Assembly (NCBI GenBank): GCA_003024785.1
Contig: PUQB01000466.1
Coordinates: forward strand, 122,001-186,000
DNA: 64,000 nucleotides
Reading direction: 5' to 3'
From: Selaginella tamariscina
Lineage: Eukaryota > Streptophyta > Lycopodiopsida > Selaginellales > Selaginellaceae
Below, piece by piece: positions 49,322 through 60,714 of the stretch. How positions within the stretch are numbered: the first letter of the stretch is position 1; every line of letters starts with the position of its first letter. The translations under genes were made by a program, and so were the position numbers. The notes beneath the pieces are model-generated. The model did no database searches and was not told the DNA's origin. It saw only the letters and a program-made list of their open reading frames with translations.

Positions 49322-50520
49322 TCACAGCGGCTTTAGGGTATAAATGGGATTAAGTTAAAGGGTTTAGGGCTCAAAATAAAGTAGCTAGGGTTTAGGGGTT
49401 CTAAAATAAAGTACATAGGGATTAAATTAGGGCTTTTGGCTTAAAATATATTACATAGGGTTTAGGAACTGACTTTAGGGTTTAGAAAGTAGGGTTTAGG
49501 GCATGACTTTAGGGTTTAGGTTAAAGAGCACATGGCCTAAATTAGGGTTTAGGCAGCGGCTTTAGGGTATAAATGGGATTAAGTTAAAGGGTTTAGGGCT
49601 CAAAATAAAGTAGCTAGGGTTTAGGGAACAGAATAAGGGTTAGGTTTTAAAATAAAGTACATAGGGATTAAATTAGGGCTTTTGGCTTAAAATATATTAC
49701 ATAGGGTTTAGGAACTGACTTTAGGGTTTAGAAAGTAGGGTTTAGGGCATGACTTTAGGGTTTAGGTTAAAGAGCACATGGCCTAAATTAGGGTTTAGGA
49801 CTTAAGAAGGTCTAAATGGGATTAAATTATAGGGTTTAGGGCTCAAAATAAAGTACCTAGGGTTTAGGGAACGGATTAAGGGCTAGGTTCATAAATAAAG
49901 TACATAGGGATTAAATTAGGGTTGAGGATTTAAAAAATACTTTAGGGTTTAGCTTCTAAAATAAAGTACATGCACCTGTTGAGTGACTCGGGCGCATCAA
50001 TAGTTCAATGGTTAGGATAATTGCCTTCCAAGCAATAGACTTGGGTTCGACTCCCAGTTGATGCATCACATCGGCTTTAGGGTATAAATGGGATTAAGTT
50101 AAAGGGTAGGGCTCAAAATAAAGTAGCTAGGGTTTAAGGAACAGAATAAGGGTTAGGTTCTAAAATAAAGTACATAGGGATTAAATTAGGGCTTTTGGCT
50201 TAAAATATATTTAGGGACCGACTTTAGGGTTTAGAAAGTAGGGTTTAGGGCACAACTTTAGGGTTTAGGTTAAAGAGCACATGGCCTAAATTAGGGTTTA
50301 GGACTTAAGAAATAGGGGGCTTTAGGGTCTAAATGGAATTAAATTATAGGGTTTAGGGCTCAAAATAAAGTACCTAGGGTTTAGGGAACGGATTAAGGGC
50401 TAGGTTCATAAATAAAGTACATAGGGATTAAATTAGGGTTGAGGACTTAAAAAAAACTTTAGGGTTTAGCTTCTAAAATAAAGTACATGGTTTAGGGCTC
50501 ACAATAAACAGCATTTTATG
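49322..50520. repeat. Interstitial telomere-like (TTTAGGG) array built of about 240-bp higher-order units
   Basis: TAGGGTTTAGGG, CTTTAGGGTTTAG, GGGTTTAGGGC and AGGGTATAAATGGGATTAAG recur throughout. Larger units (GGCTTTAGGGTATAAATGGG, CTCAAAATAAAGTA, AAAGTACATAGGGATTAAA, TTAGGGCTTTTGGCTTAAAA, AAAGAGCACATGGCC) repeat at about 49328, 49557, 49800, 50075 and 50328. One unit border contains the second tRNA-Gly gene. This is a degenerate derivative of the plant telomere repeat, not a clean terminal array. Confidence 0.88.
49994..50065 (+). tRNA. tRNA-Gly (TCC), second copy
   Basis: The acceptor GCATCAA/TTGATGC is fully paired, with the same anticodon arm and T arm as the copy at 49250 and a few substitutions in the D arm (GTTCAATGGTTAGGAT). 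The upstream TGAGTGACTCGGGCG is also shared, so the gene was duplicated together with its flank. Confidence 0.9.
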
Positions 50521-50523
50521 TAA

Positions 50524-50604
50524 TGTCGAGAGTGGGATTCGAACCCACGCCCTTGCGGACCAGAACCTTAATCTAGGGCTTTAGACCAACTCGGCCATCT
50601 CGAC
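50524..50604 (-). tRNA. tRNA-Leu (AAG)
   Basis: On the minus strand GTCGAGA/TCTCGAC forms a perfect acceptor stem. The D arm is TGGCCGAGTTGGTCTAAAG, the anticodon loop TTAAGGT (AAG) sits in CTAGA/TCTGG, the long variable arm is TCCGCAAGGG and the T arm is GTGGGTTCGAATCCCAC. The 81-nt length is typical of class II leucine tRNA. Confidence 0.92.
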
Positions 50605-50846
50605 CGTGCCCCTTAAGTGTTCCGACTTCTAGGTTACTTGAGGTGCAGCCATGGCACTAGGTATAGGGTTTAGCATCTCCGGCCTAGGGCTTTTGCTTCA
50701 ATGGGCCTGCAAGCTGAGATGCCCTTTTGCGAGACCATTTAGGTCTCATGCTGTGCCAATCGTCCTTCTCGGACTTTTCGTAGGTTGGGAATCCCAAATT
50801 GCGAGGTGCCATGGAATCCGTTTCCAAGCCTATGTCGAGGAGTGGT

Positions 50847-50918
50847 GGGCACTTGGTCTAGTGGTATGATTCTCGCTTAGGGTGCGAGAGGTCCCGAGTT
50901 CAATTTTCGGAGTGCCCT
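50847..50918 (+). tRNA. tRNA-Pro (AGG), second copy
   Basis: GGGCACT/AGTGCCC gives a perfect acceptor arm, the anticodon arm CTCGCTTAGGGTGCGAG contains AGG, and the T arm CCGAGTTCAATTTTCGG has one G-T pair. This copy is better preserved than the one at 47727. Confidence 0.92.
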
Positions 50919-51302
50919 AAACAATTGATTGTTCTGGACTGTTAAATAAATCGTGGCAACATACATCAATCAATTTGTGTAATGACTTACAATTGTATAA
51001 AGTGAATAAACATAATCTTATACTCTTTAATTTCATAATGTAATGACCTTCTTTAATTTCATAATGTAATGATCTTCAATTGTATAGAGTGAATAAACAT
51101 AATCTTATACTCTTTAATTTCATAAATACCTTTCCAATTTACTTATTGTATATATTACTAACACGTATATGTATACTTTATTTGGAATTAGGGTTTACTG
51201 TTCATAAATAGTTATACCTTCGGTTTAAACCTAAATTCTCAATCCTTGCCTTATGTCATCGCATCCTCTTTCTTCCTTGGCATGCAAAGGACTCTTGCGC
51301 TC

Positions 51303-51374
51303 GTGGCTGTGGTTTAGTGGTGAGAATTCTACATTGTGGCCGTGGAGACTTGGGCTTGAATCCCATTAGCCACA
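51303..51374 (+). tRNA. tRNA-His-like pseudogene (GTG)
   Basis: The D arm GGTTTAGTGGTGAGAAT is kept and anticodon GTG is present. The anticodon stem (CTACA against CGTGG) and T arm (TTGGGCTTGAATCCCAT) carry mismatches. It is a duplicate of 48223. Confidence 0.6.
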
Positions 51375-51563
51375 CTCTCTCACTTTTGCCCTCTCATGAA
51401 TCTCCTTCCCGCGCCCATGGAGGAGTTGCCGCTTCGTTCCCATCACACTACCCCTGGAAGCACGATCGTGCACCCATGGAGGAGTTGCCACTTCGTTCCC
51501 ATCACACTACCCCTAGAAGCACGATTGTGCATGGTCACTACCCCAGAAGCACAATCGTGCATG

Positions 51564-51635
51564 GTTGATGTAGTATAGTGGTGAATATTTCTGCCTGTTA
51601 CCCAGACGATTTGGGTTCGATCCCCAACATCAGCG
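51564..51635 (+). tRNA. tRNA-Asp-derived gene with anticodon GTT (Asn)
   Basis: The acceptor arm GTTGATG/CATCAGC pairs fully, with one T-G wobble. The D arm TAGTATAGTGGTGAA and overall body follow tRNA-Asp, as in 48393, but the loop reads CTGTTAC, so the anticodon is GTT instead of GTC. The anticodon stem TCTG/CAGA has a mismatch at its base. It may be a pseudogene or an anticodon-shifted tRNA. Confidence 0.6.
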
Positions 51636-52305
51636 CTCAACCCTAAATTGTGATTGGCTTGTTCCTCACCCTACCCTATTGAGACGATTTGGGTTCGATC
51701 CCCAACATCAGCGCTCAACCCTAAATTGTGATTGGCTTGTTCCTCACCCTACCCTCAACCCTAAATTGTGATTGGCTTGTTCCTCACCCTACCCTATTGG
51801 GATCGATACACAACTTCTTCAACAATAGCTTAAGACTCCAACATTATCTTAAGCACACAACTTCTTCAACAATAGCTTAAGACTCCAACTTCTTCAACAA
51901 TAGCTTAAGACTCCAACGTTATCTTAAGCACTTAGCCCAGGACACTTTTGGACGGAAGCGGACTTCTTCAACAATAGCTTAAGACTCCAACATTATCTTA
52001 AGCACTTAGCCCAGGACACTTTTGGACGGAAGCGGGCAAGGGAGAGGAAGTTGACGGTTTGGGTCTCCATTGAAATTAAATATTTGATGTTGATCTTGTG
52101 CTTTTTTTTGAGTTTGAAACTCCGTCGGAAAGAAATAAGATGTGCAATGCTGAAAATCGATGCAATTTATGCAAAACCTCTAAGGTTGAGGCCTCGGAAG
52201 AAGCATCCATGTGTAAACTGGCTTCCAGTATCTTCCTTGCCAAACTAAACACTTGTAGTGACTCACCAAGAGAGCTGTACCCCGCTATCAAGGCAGTCCA
52301 AGAAG

Positions 52306-53369
52306 CTATGTCTGGTGAGTGCATAATATTGAAAACTTCATAGCAGTAGCCATTCTACCACAACTCCCATAGAAGTCCACCAAGAGGTTCGCTATGGAGG
52401 CGTCTTCTTCGAGTCCAAGCTTGCAAACTGTACCGTGAATCAGTTTTCCAGTTGGTAACACGGCCAGGCATGCGCACGCCTTGAGCACAGCGACATAAGT
52501 AACACGGTTTGGCTCACAGTCCATGGTGATGAACAACTCGAGAGCTTCTGGGCTCTCCCCATTCTCCACATATCCCAGCACGAGACAGTTCCAGGTAACA
52601 ACATCTTTATGCATCATCCTCTCGAAAGTCTCCCTAGCAAGTAACATATTCCCTGCTTTTCTATACATGTCTACCACTGCATTTGTGATGGATGTGTCGG
52701 AGTGAAACCCACGGTCTTTCACCTGTTCGTGAATGGCAATACAATAATCTAGAAAACTCTTTCCTTTCTCACTGACTAAGCTTGCACAGGCCTTGAGCGC
52801 AGCGAGATATGCAACCCGATCAGGTTCACAGTCCATGCTGTTGAAGAGCTCCAGAGCCTCCGAGCTTTTCCCATTCTCCACGTATCCCATAATGAGCGAA
52901 GTCCATGTAACGTCTTTATGCGTCGTCCAGTCGAAGACCTCCCTGGTAAGTTGCATATCTCCGCATTTTCTATACATGTCCACCAAGCTGTTTGTGAGAA
53001 CTATGGAGTCAAGTGCACGTTCTTTAATCTGTCTATGGATCACCATACCGTTTTCCAGAGCTCTCTCACTAGCCAAGCTCGAGCCCTTGAGTGAAGCAAC
53101 ATATGTACCACGGTCCGGTTGAGAGTCCATACTGTTGAAGAGTTCCAGCGCTGTTGAGCTCTCTCCATTCTCCACATATCCCAGAATGAGGGAAGTCCAT
53201 ATCACCTTATCGAAGACTTCCTTCGCAAGCCGCATGCAACCACATCTGCTATACATATCCACCAGAGCGTTTGCCACAGCAACGTTGGAGTCTAAGGTAC
53301 GCTCTCTGATCCTCTCGTGAATCTCCATACCTGGTACCTTGCTTATTATTACATTCATGTTGTGCAATC

Positions 53370-53420
<51 letters not shown>

Positions 53421-54613
53421 GTGTATTTAATACCTTTCTCTGTGAACGCCAAATCTGCACATGCCTTGAGTGCGCCTAGATATGTAACACGGTTTGGTGC
53501 ACAGTCCATGCTATAGAACAGCTCTAGCGCTACCGTGCTTTCCCCATTTTCTATGTATCCCAACATGAGAGAGTTCCATGTAATAACTTCTTTACGTGCC
53601 ATCTTCTCGAAAGCTTCCCTGGAAAGCTTCATATTCCCACATTTCCCATACGTATCCACCAGAGCACTTGCCACCGCTACATTAGACTCGAGTGAAGACT
53701 CTCTAACACGCTCGTGGATGGCAATTCCCTTCTCCTCACTGCCCAAGCTTGCGCATGCTTTGAGTGCAGCAAGATATGTAACACAGTCCGGATCATAGTT
53801 CATACTCATGAACAAGTCCAGAGCTACTGAGCTCTCCCCGTTCTCCACGTATCCCAAAATGAGAGAGTTCCATGTAACAATGTCTTTCAGGAGCGTCCCC
53901 TCAAAGACCTCCCTTGCCAGATGCATATTACCACACTTACTATTGATAGCTATGTTAGAGTCAAACCCACGCTCTTTCACCTGCTCGTGTATGGCCCTTC
54001 CCTTGTTAAGAAGTATATGCCTTTCTGACACTCTCTCACTAGCCAACGCCTTGAGGGCAGCAAGATAAGTAACGCGATCCGGTTCACAGTCCATACTCGT
54101 GAACAACTCCATAGCTATGGAGCTCTGTCCATTCTCCACGTATCCCAATATGAGGCACGTCCATATAGCAGCGTCCTTCCTTACAACTCCCTCGAAAGCC
54201 TCCTTAGCAAGCTGCATACACCCGCACTTGCTGTACATTTCGACCAAGGTGTTTGCCACAACTATGTTTGTGTCGAACGCACGCTCCTTGGCTCTCTTGT
54301 GGATGGCCACGCCCTTCTCTAGTAATATCTGCCTGTCCGACGCTCTCTCACTAGCTAAGCCTGCACAGGCTTTGAGTGCGGCAACGTAGGCCACACGATC
54401 CGGTGCACAGTCCATGGTGGTGAAGGTCGCCAGAGCTTCCGATCTCTCCCCATTCTCCACGTATCCCAGTATGAGACAGGTCCATGTAACAACGTCCTTA
54501 CATGTGGTCCTATCCAAGACGTCCCTGGCGAGTTGCATGCTCCCGCATCTGCTGTACATTTTGATCAGGGCAGATGCTACGTGGTTGTTGTCGAGATGGC
54601 AGGTTGTTTCCAT
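52306..54613 (-). CDS. PLS-type pentatricopeptide repeat protein (organelle RNA processing), broken ends
   Basis: Two exons (53434-54613 and 52306-53330, with an intron rich in TC/CA repeats) join in frame to about 734 residues. At least six repeat triplets are visible, each with forms of DVVTWTCLILGYVENGE, SMDCEPDRVTYLAALKAC, a GIAIHERVRES-like segment and LVDMYSKCGNMQLAREVFE. Such proteins bind organelle RNA base by base. The C-terminal E/DYW part is missing. After GRMATAMKFS the frame ends, yet the next bases in another frame read MHSPDIASWTALIAGYSSLG, as if one G were lost. Homology stops at about 52203, where a tandem repeat block begins. Upstream of the ATG at 54613 another frame supplies DLEAGRKLH, the expected start of this repeat, so the true N terminus is longer. 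It is probably a decaying gene or one with sequence errors. Confidence 0.85.
53370..53418. repeat. (TC)n(AC)n microsatellite in the PPR intron
   Basis: A TC run of about 18 bp followed by an AC run of about 30 bp lies inside the short intron 53331-53433. Confidence 0.93.
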
Positions 54614-55881
54614 GTGTAGCTTTCTCCCTGCTTCCAGGTCCCTTTATGGCAACAACGAGCTCCCAGGCGGTTTTGTAACGAGCCCTGTATGCTTTGATCC
54701 CCTGCAGACGTGCCAGCTTCTCTTGTAGCCAGTGTGGACAGGAGCTGATGTGCCGAGAATACGGCCACTGTTAAACCGGTTGAAATCAATCATATATGTC
54801 ATGTGCGTGCTACAAAGACTCACGCTTTTGTTCCTGGTGTCCCACCACATTGTTGGTTCCCTGAAGAATTCTATCCGGGGTTTACGATTTTAGGGTTAGG
54901 GCTAGGTTAGGGTTTACGATTTTATAAGTTAAAATCGTAAATATACATTATCAAATAATTAGTAATCCCGTAATCTTGTAAATATTATATCAAAATATAT
55001 ATATGTTTAATTGATGGCTTTTTGGAGTTAAATATAGTAAAGTATTATTTCTAAAAAATATATTTTATTAAAATGCATGAAGTTTTAAATTGCATTGAAA
55101 TTTCAATTTTTATATGTATATAAATGTAATTTTCCTAGAATTAATAATAATACTTTAATTTTGAAATTTCAATTTTTCTTACCTAAAATGAAGCCATATT
55201 TTCCTGGATTACTGATACTTCATCCATTTTAATAACATATATTTTTCAAATTTGTATAATTTATGATACTTCACTCTATAAAACCATCAATTAAACATAT
55301 ATCATATATAAGATTATGGTATTTATTAATATTTTCTTATTTATTTTATTTCATTCTAATTTATTATAAATTAAATATACATATTGTATTTCGGTATAAT
55401 TTTCTATTGAATATATATATATTATATTTCGTTTCAAATTTCATCACAAATTAATTCATTAAATTTTAAAATATTGGCAAATATTTAAATCCATTATTTA
55501 AAGCTTTTAAAATAATTTTGTTTCATTTCTAATTTTTCTATAATATTCAAAATCTAACTTGTTATAAAGGCATAATTTAGAATATTCAATAATATTCTTA
55601 TAGTTTTTGTATGCATGTATCCTTGTATATACCCTTCCTGCATACGAACATATATACTGAACCGACCCCGTGTACTATATGCACAAGAATTTATCATTTA
55701 CCTTTTGACTCACATGACTGACATATTTACAGAGATTTGAACCTTCAAGTTGCCCTTGTTTAACCTTAATACTTTCGTTCATGTTACCCTTCTGCCGCGC
55801 CAGACAAGAAGCCCGTGACAAGCCCTTATGACAAACAGTGTTGAAAAACGTAACTTTGTTCATTCCTGCCCCAAGGTCAAT
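54614..55881. other. Spacer between the PPR and Ole e 1-like genes
   Basis: Up to about 54860 the sequence may contain the missing N-terminal part of the PPR gene. An AGGGTTAGGGCTAGG-type telomere-like patch lies at about 54890. 54950-55620 is very AT-rich with no gene. The last 200 bp precede the Ole e 1-like start. Confidence 0.5.
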
Positions 55882-56593
55882 ATGGAAATTCCAGCAAATT
55901 ATCTCCTCCTTGTTTCTCTCCTGTTTCTAGCATCAAATGCAGGCGTTCAAAGCAGGAAGATTGGATCTTCTTCTCCGTATGGCAAGGTGATGGGGTACGT
56001 CGTGTGCTATCGATACTTGCCTGGAACGAAATCTCACAACGAACAGTATCTTTCTCTCAGGTGATGCGTACACGTTTTGTGCGTGCGTGCGTGTGTGTGA
56101 GAGAGAGTGTGATGCATACAACAACATACATTGTAATATAAATTCTTTCTTATAATAAGTTTGGTGTGCAACTTTATCAGTACATTGTTTTGTGCGTTCA
56201 GGTGCCACTGTGGGTGTGACATGCAACGTCGGGAACAAGGAGCCCTTCTATACAATCTCACAGAAGACAGATAACCAAGGCAGGTTTACTATGGATCTCC
56301 CTCCCCAGATATCGAACTCGGACGCATTTACTCGAGCTTGCGTAGGCAAGGTCCTCGAGATAACACACAGTACCCCATCCTGCAAGATCCCCTTAAACAG
56401 AGATGTCCCCTCACTTTGCAAGCAACCATACATGGACACAAGATATTCAGCACCGGACCGTTCGTGTACAGGCCCCGGAAGCTGCACTATTCATGTACCA
56501 AACCGAGGGGTGTGTACGAGGATGCTAAACCGAGCTTTCCTTCCTTCGGTACGCTGCTCACGTTCCCCCCTCTTAATATTGGTGTAATTGCCA
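55882..56593 (+). pseudogene. Ole e 1/extensin-like secreted protein, decayed and 3'-truncated
   Basis: The ATG at 55882 opens a signal peptide (MEIPANYLLLVSLLFLASN). YVVCYRYLPGTKSHNEQ, GATVGVTCNVGNKEP, TDNQGRFTMDLPPQ and the CVGKVLEITHS / SCKIPLNRD cysteine segments follow, matching the pollen Ole e 1 family of small secreted cell-wall proteins. A GT/AG intron (56061-56201) is clear, but the reading frame does not continue across it. Near 56430-56460 the family-like frame shifts to IFSTGPFVYRPRKLHYS and KPSFPSFG. The gene loses similarity where the transposon-related sequence starts at 56594. It looks like a pseudogene or an error-affected copy whose 3' end was replaced by a mobile-element insertion. 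Confidence 0.7.
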
Positions 56594-57461
56594 ACATTAG
56601 ACTAGAGAGCACACGGTACATGCTCGAGGCACACCCTTAGCATTATCTCATGGACTTAACGCTGAGGGGTTAGATACTATAGTGCTTGTGCTCACATTAA
56701 GGTGTTAAGCCTTGAGCATTAGCTCAACAGAGGTTAAGTCTCGTAAATGGTGTGCTATTAGCACACTTGGTTAAGGGGGTTCTCCTTGGGATTTAAGGGT
56801 TGAACAATATAAGCTCATTAGTAAGAGCTCTTTTGTGAAGTAATCGAGAGATTATGCACTCAGAGTTGTCCAAACCTAGCATTAGGGAGTTTGCTTAATA
56901 GAACACTCGTGTCCACATACAGTGTACACTTGTGTCCTTCATTAAGTACTAGCTCTAGGATGCATGTTGTAACTAAAATGGGCATGGCTAATCCATTTCC
57001 TAATAATTAGCAATTTTAGCTATTTAATTAGCATTTTCTAATATTAAAGGAATATTCTTTAGAATATATGTTTGAAAAAAATATTCTTTAGAATATTCTA
57101 TTTTGTATTCGACCCTTTAATAAATTATAGCATTCATTGAACAAAAATTAATAACATTATAAAAGTAGAAGGTATTAAATTATATAATATATTGCCTAAT
57201 ATAACAATTAAGGAAGAGCATAAGAGGTACATTATATAAATATTGATGTTGTTATTAAAATATTAATATTTAAATATAACATTATTAATTAAAAATTTGT
57301 AGTAGTAATAATATATATATATAAAATCCTATAATAATATAGTCAATCTTCCATATTTTTTTAAATTTATATAGTTAAGTAAACAATTTGGTACTATTAT
57401 TAAAGAGTTTATAATAATTATGAATATTAAATATATGATATTTTATAATTTTGTAATTGCT

Positions 57462-60400
57462 TTAAGCTTCAGAAAACATACATTCCCTTGCAGTTTTGTT
57501 AATCGTGACTTTATCAACGCTTCTTGACATCCACCCATATCGAATGGATTTAACATTTATAAAACATGCTGGGTCTTTTTGATTGGGAGACCATGTTTTC
57601 TCTAGGCATCCATTATATCTTTCGCTCTCCTTCTCGTGTCGCCTTTTTTGTGGTTTGAACCATGCAACCTTAACAATACTATTTTTTGTGATTACTTCAG
57701 GTGTGTCGATAATTTGACCCATCCAAATAGGCTGATTATATGACGCATCTGGAGTAATGAGAACCATCATTAGTTTTTGAAGATCCTTGCAGCAATCAAA
57801 GTATGCTTTAGGTTTTTGGTTCCTTTGTCCAACAAAGTGTGGGGTTTGCACTTCCACATCACTACTGGCTTCTATGTCGTCTGTGCTCAGTGATGTCATT
57901 TCAATCTCCTCTCGCCACCTTGTTTTAGGCCAAAAAGGGTGTTGCAATTCTGTACTTGTGACAGTAGGCCCTTCCAACTCTCGAACAACAGTCTCCCAAT
58001 AGTCGACCACATGCTTATATAGTTCTGAGTAACCAGTTGCCTTATCAGAATTCTTTGGCATCGATTTTTGAACCCATGCCACATATTTTTTGATGCCATC
58101 AATAATAACCTCTTGTTCCTTGAGCTGGGCACTCAATGGAATAGGGTCTGGTTGTCCTTCTGGGAGAAGTGGCTTTCCATTCTCTCCACTTTTGAAGAGC
58201 ATTAACCCTCTTTCGGTAACCACTCCTGCTCTGATGGCCGTAACTTGTACTGCATAATAGGTATACCATCTCGTATGGAGAAAAAGAATTGTAGCGGCAC
58301 AAGGTGACCAACTAAAGAATCACTCCCTCTTTTATATACTCCTTGAGAAATTTTTTGAAGTCTGGCACCTCAGTCACAAGCAAAGCACAACTTTTTTTGG
58401 AGATGCAATTTTCAAAAAGATTCATCATATGCGGTAAGGTAAGTGCACTTGTCCTTTTTGTAGAGTTGGAGACCTTGCTGAAGAACGCATCAATATCTTC
58501 ATGAGTGTGACCAACCATAAGGAAACTGAGCGTGATTGTTTCAAACACACCTTTGGCAACAAGCATTGACAAGTATGCTAGCACATATCTAGAAAATAAA
58601 AGTAAGTATGAGCTTGAGAAACCCTTAAGTAAAATGATTTACCTATTTTTGTTCTCGCCTGCACAATTATCCATCTGTAAAAGCAAATGACGAGGAAGCT
58701 TATTTGATGTTGAGGACACATGTACACTATTTGAGCTAGATCCCTCCACTGAACCTGAACTCTCAACAGGGCCATCTTTTTTTGTGCAGGCTGCTGACAA
58801 TGCCTCTCATATTCCCAAGTAGCCTCAAGTGCAGACGTGTTCATGAGAGCATTATGTAAAGGTTGAAGGTGTTGTTTCTTCACTTTGAGATCACTGATAG
58901 GACTTGTCTGTGAGTGGGCTTCAAGGTTTCTGAAACACATGGCCAACGACCCAATAGTGAAATTGGAGTCGCTAGACCAATGTGGAAGTGAAAAGTGTCC
59001 ATATGACTCACAACCGTGTCCATGTGTTAGCACACCTGTCAATGAAATCGGAAGTTTCATGACATTTCCAAGGCACTTTGGTGTTGCAAGAGCTTTGGAA
59101 TGCTGGTCTTTGAATGATCCATCTTGTCATGGATCAAGCACAGGTACTCTGATGGGCGTGACACAGAAAGCATGCGGTGTGCATAGTACTGAGACCGGCA
59201 AGTTTGTTGTGCAATCATGTGGGCCTCCATCTTCTTTTGAATGGCAGTGATCTCCACCAAGGTTTTTGCACAAGCCTCTGCAGCCTTCAATGATGTACAA
59301 GTGTCACACTTGGAAAAGCTAGAGTGTTTTGCAATCTCCACATCCTTAAAATGAGTATTCCATATGTTGTTGAAGGTACCAGTGCAGATTGCTTGAGCCC
59401 CATCAAACTGAGGCACTTGTTCACATGTTCACACAGCTTCAATTGAGTGTAGATTGAAGGCAAAACCTTGAGATTTTCCCTGACCCCTGCATTTGTGGTT
59501 CGGCATTTGTGAGGCATCCTGTCTGCATTTGCTTCCACAAAAGCCTTGAGTATCTCTATGGCTGCCATAATGTGAGAGCGGGTTTTGACCAAGCGAGTGT
59601 TCCCATGTACTGAGGTTCGCGCTCCATCTAGCCACTCATCCCTCCGACGGTAGAACGTGGTCTTTGGGATCCCGTATATACTGTACCAAGCTTTGAAGCA
59701 GATGGCCACCTTATTAAATACCATGGATGTACTCTGATAACCTGTGTCCGAGGCCATTCCATCAATACACCCAGTTAGTGCAGCATATACAAACTCATGC
59801 CTTTGCTTTTGGGTGAGCATACGAAAGACATGTCTACATTGGGTAATTTCATTCCGGTCTGCCATCTGACAACACTTCTTCTTGCAACAGTCAATCGTGG
59901 AAATGCTCGTAACACTTTCGGAAGATGTAGGATCCATCTTTACCCTCTTGCTGAAACTTGCAGGGGAAGATCTACAACCCATGAATCGCCTTTTTCTTAC
60001 AATAGGACCAATGCAAGGAACCTCTTCAAATATGGGTTGTTCTTCCGGGTTGTTATTATTGAAATCCAACCCAGAATATGTTGAACCATCTTGCCGTCTT
60101 AATTCAGATGTTCGCCACCTCACGAGGGATCCAGGATAAAGTGCCATTAGGTGAAACCTCTGTCACAACTACACCCACGAAGTCGGACCCTAGTTTCTCT
60201 TCTGACACTGCTTCCATTGGATTTATAGCTGTGATGATGCCTCTCCAACTCAATCTCATGAAGAAAGAGAATCACCTCATCCATCACAGCAGGCAAGCCA
60301 TCATCTGGAAAACTCGTGCTACTATTTGTTTGTGACTCTGCATATCTGTACCAGCCTTGACTTTGTCCAAATTCCACAATACAGGAGAACCCTCCTCAAA

Positions 60401-60570
60401 TTCCATTCTAGGAACCTCAACATGCTTGAAAATGGTGTTCACCTATACGTTCACACAAGATCCTTGGGCAATATTGTGACATGATGCATTATCATCTCGA
60501 ACTTCCACAGTTCCAGTGCCAACTATCTCGTTGTTCCGAAGAAGACATACTTATCTCTAGTATTATACAT
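57462..60570 (-). CDS. GHTHEDID transposase-like protein (DUF7869-like), copy 2
   Basis: A multi-exon minus-strand gene runs from about MFNTGNKVCLL (60570) to the stop at 57462. Parts in order are an N-terminal region (DEVILFLHEIE), a cysteine cluster (CCKKKCCQMADRNE), a conserved FYRRRDEWLDGARTSVHGN segment and KCDTCTSLKAA. The putative acidic triad follows in HDKMDHSKTS, QMDNCAGENKN and GHTHEDIDAFF. A good intron lies between ENKNR and YVLAYLSML (about 58591-58643). The C-terminal domain is PDPIPLSAQLKEQEV to SRSVDKVTINKTARE. The pattern matches a family of eukaryotic proteins of transposon origin that I recall as DUF7869; the name is from memory. A few frame changes occur, some of which are introns. 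It would act in the nucleus on the ends of its own element. Confidence 0.72.
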
Positions 60571-60714
60571 ATTGTCCTACACATAAATAATTGTGTTATT
60601 TATGATATTTGTTTATGCAATATTTGTAAGAAATCATAACTGCAGTTGCTTAATAATATGCATGTGCAATAATACATAATTATATATAAAATAATATCTC
60701 ATGCTTTATTAATA

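Larger units (their letters stand above)
50810..52048. repeat. Segmental duplication of the tRNA-Pro/His/Asp block, internally shuffled
   Basis: The block repeats 47690-48670 from CCATGGAATCCGTTTCCAAG through the three tRNA copies and the AAATAGTTATACCTTCGG stretch. Short tandem duplications then follow: CCATGGAGGAGTTGCC and CATCACACTACCCC units (51415-51560), CAACCCTAAATTGTGATTGG units three times (51637-51790) and CTTCTTCAACAATAGCTTAAG units four times (51815-51980). A 3' remnant of tRNA-Ala is visible at about 51797-51822. Confidence 0.85.

Noticed and set aside
49322-50520. A true telomere or assembly end
   Set aside because: The TTTAGGG units are degenerate, interrupted by tRNA genes and flanked by unrelated genes on both sides, so this is interstitial.
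52523-54728. Plus-strand frames over the PPR gene with repeated YPxMRxxHVT peptides
   Set aside because: They are antisense shadows of the repeated PPR motifs. The periodicity comes from the minus-strand gene.
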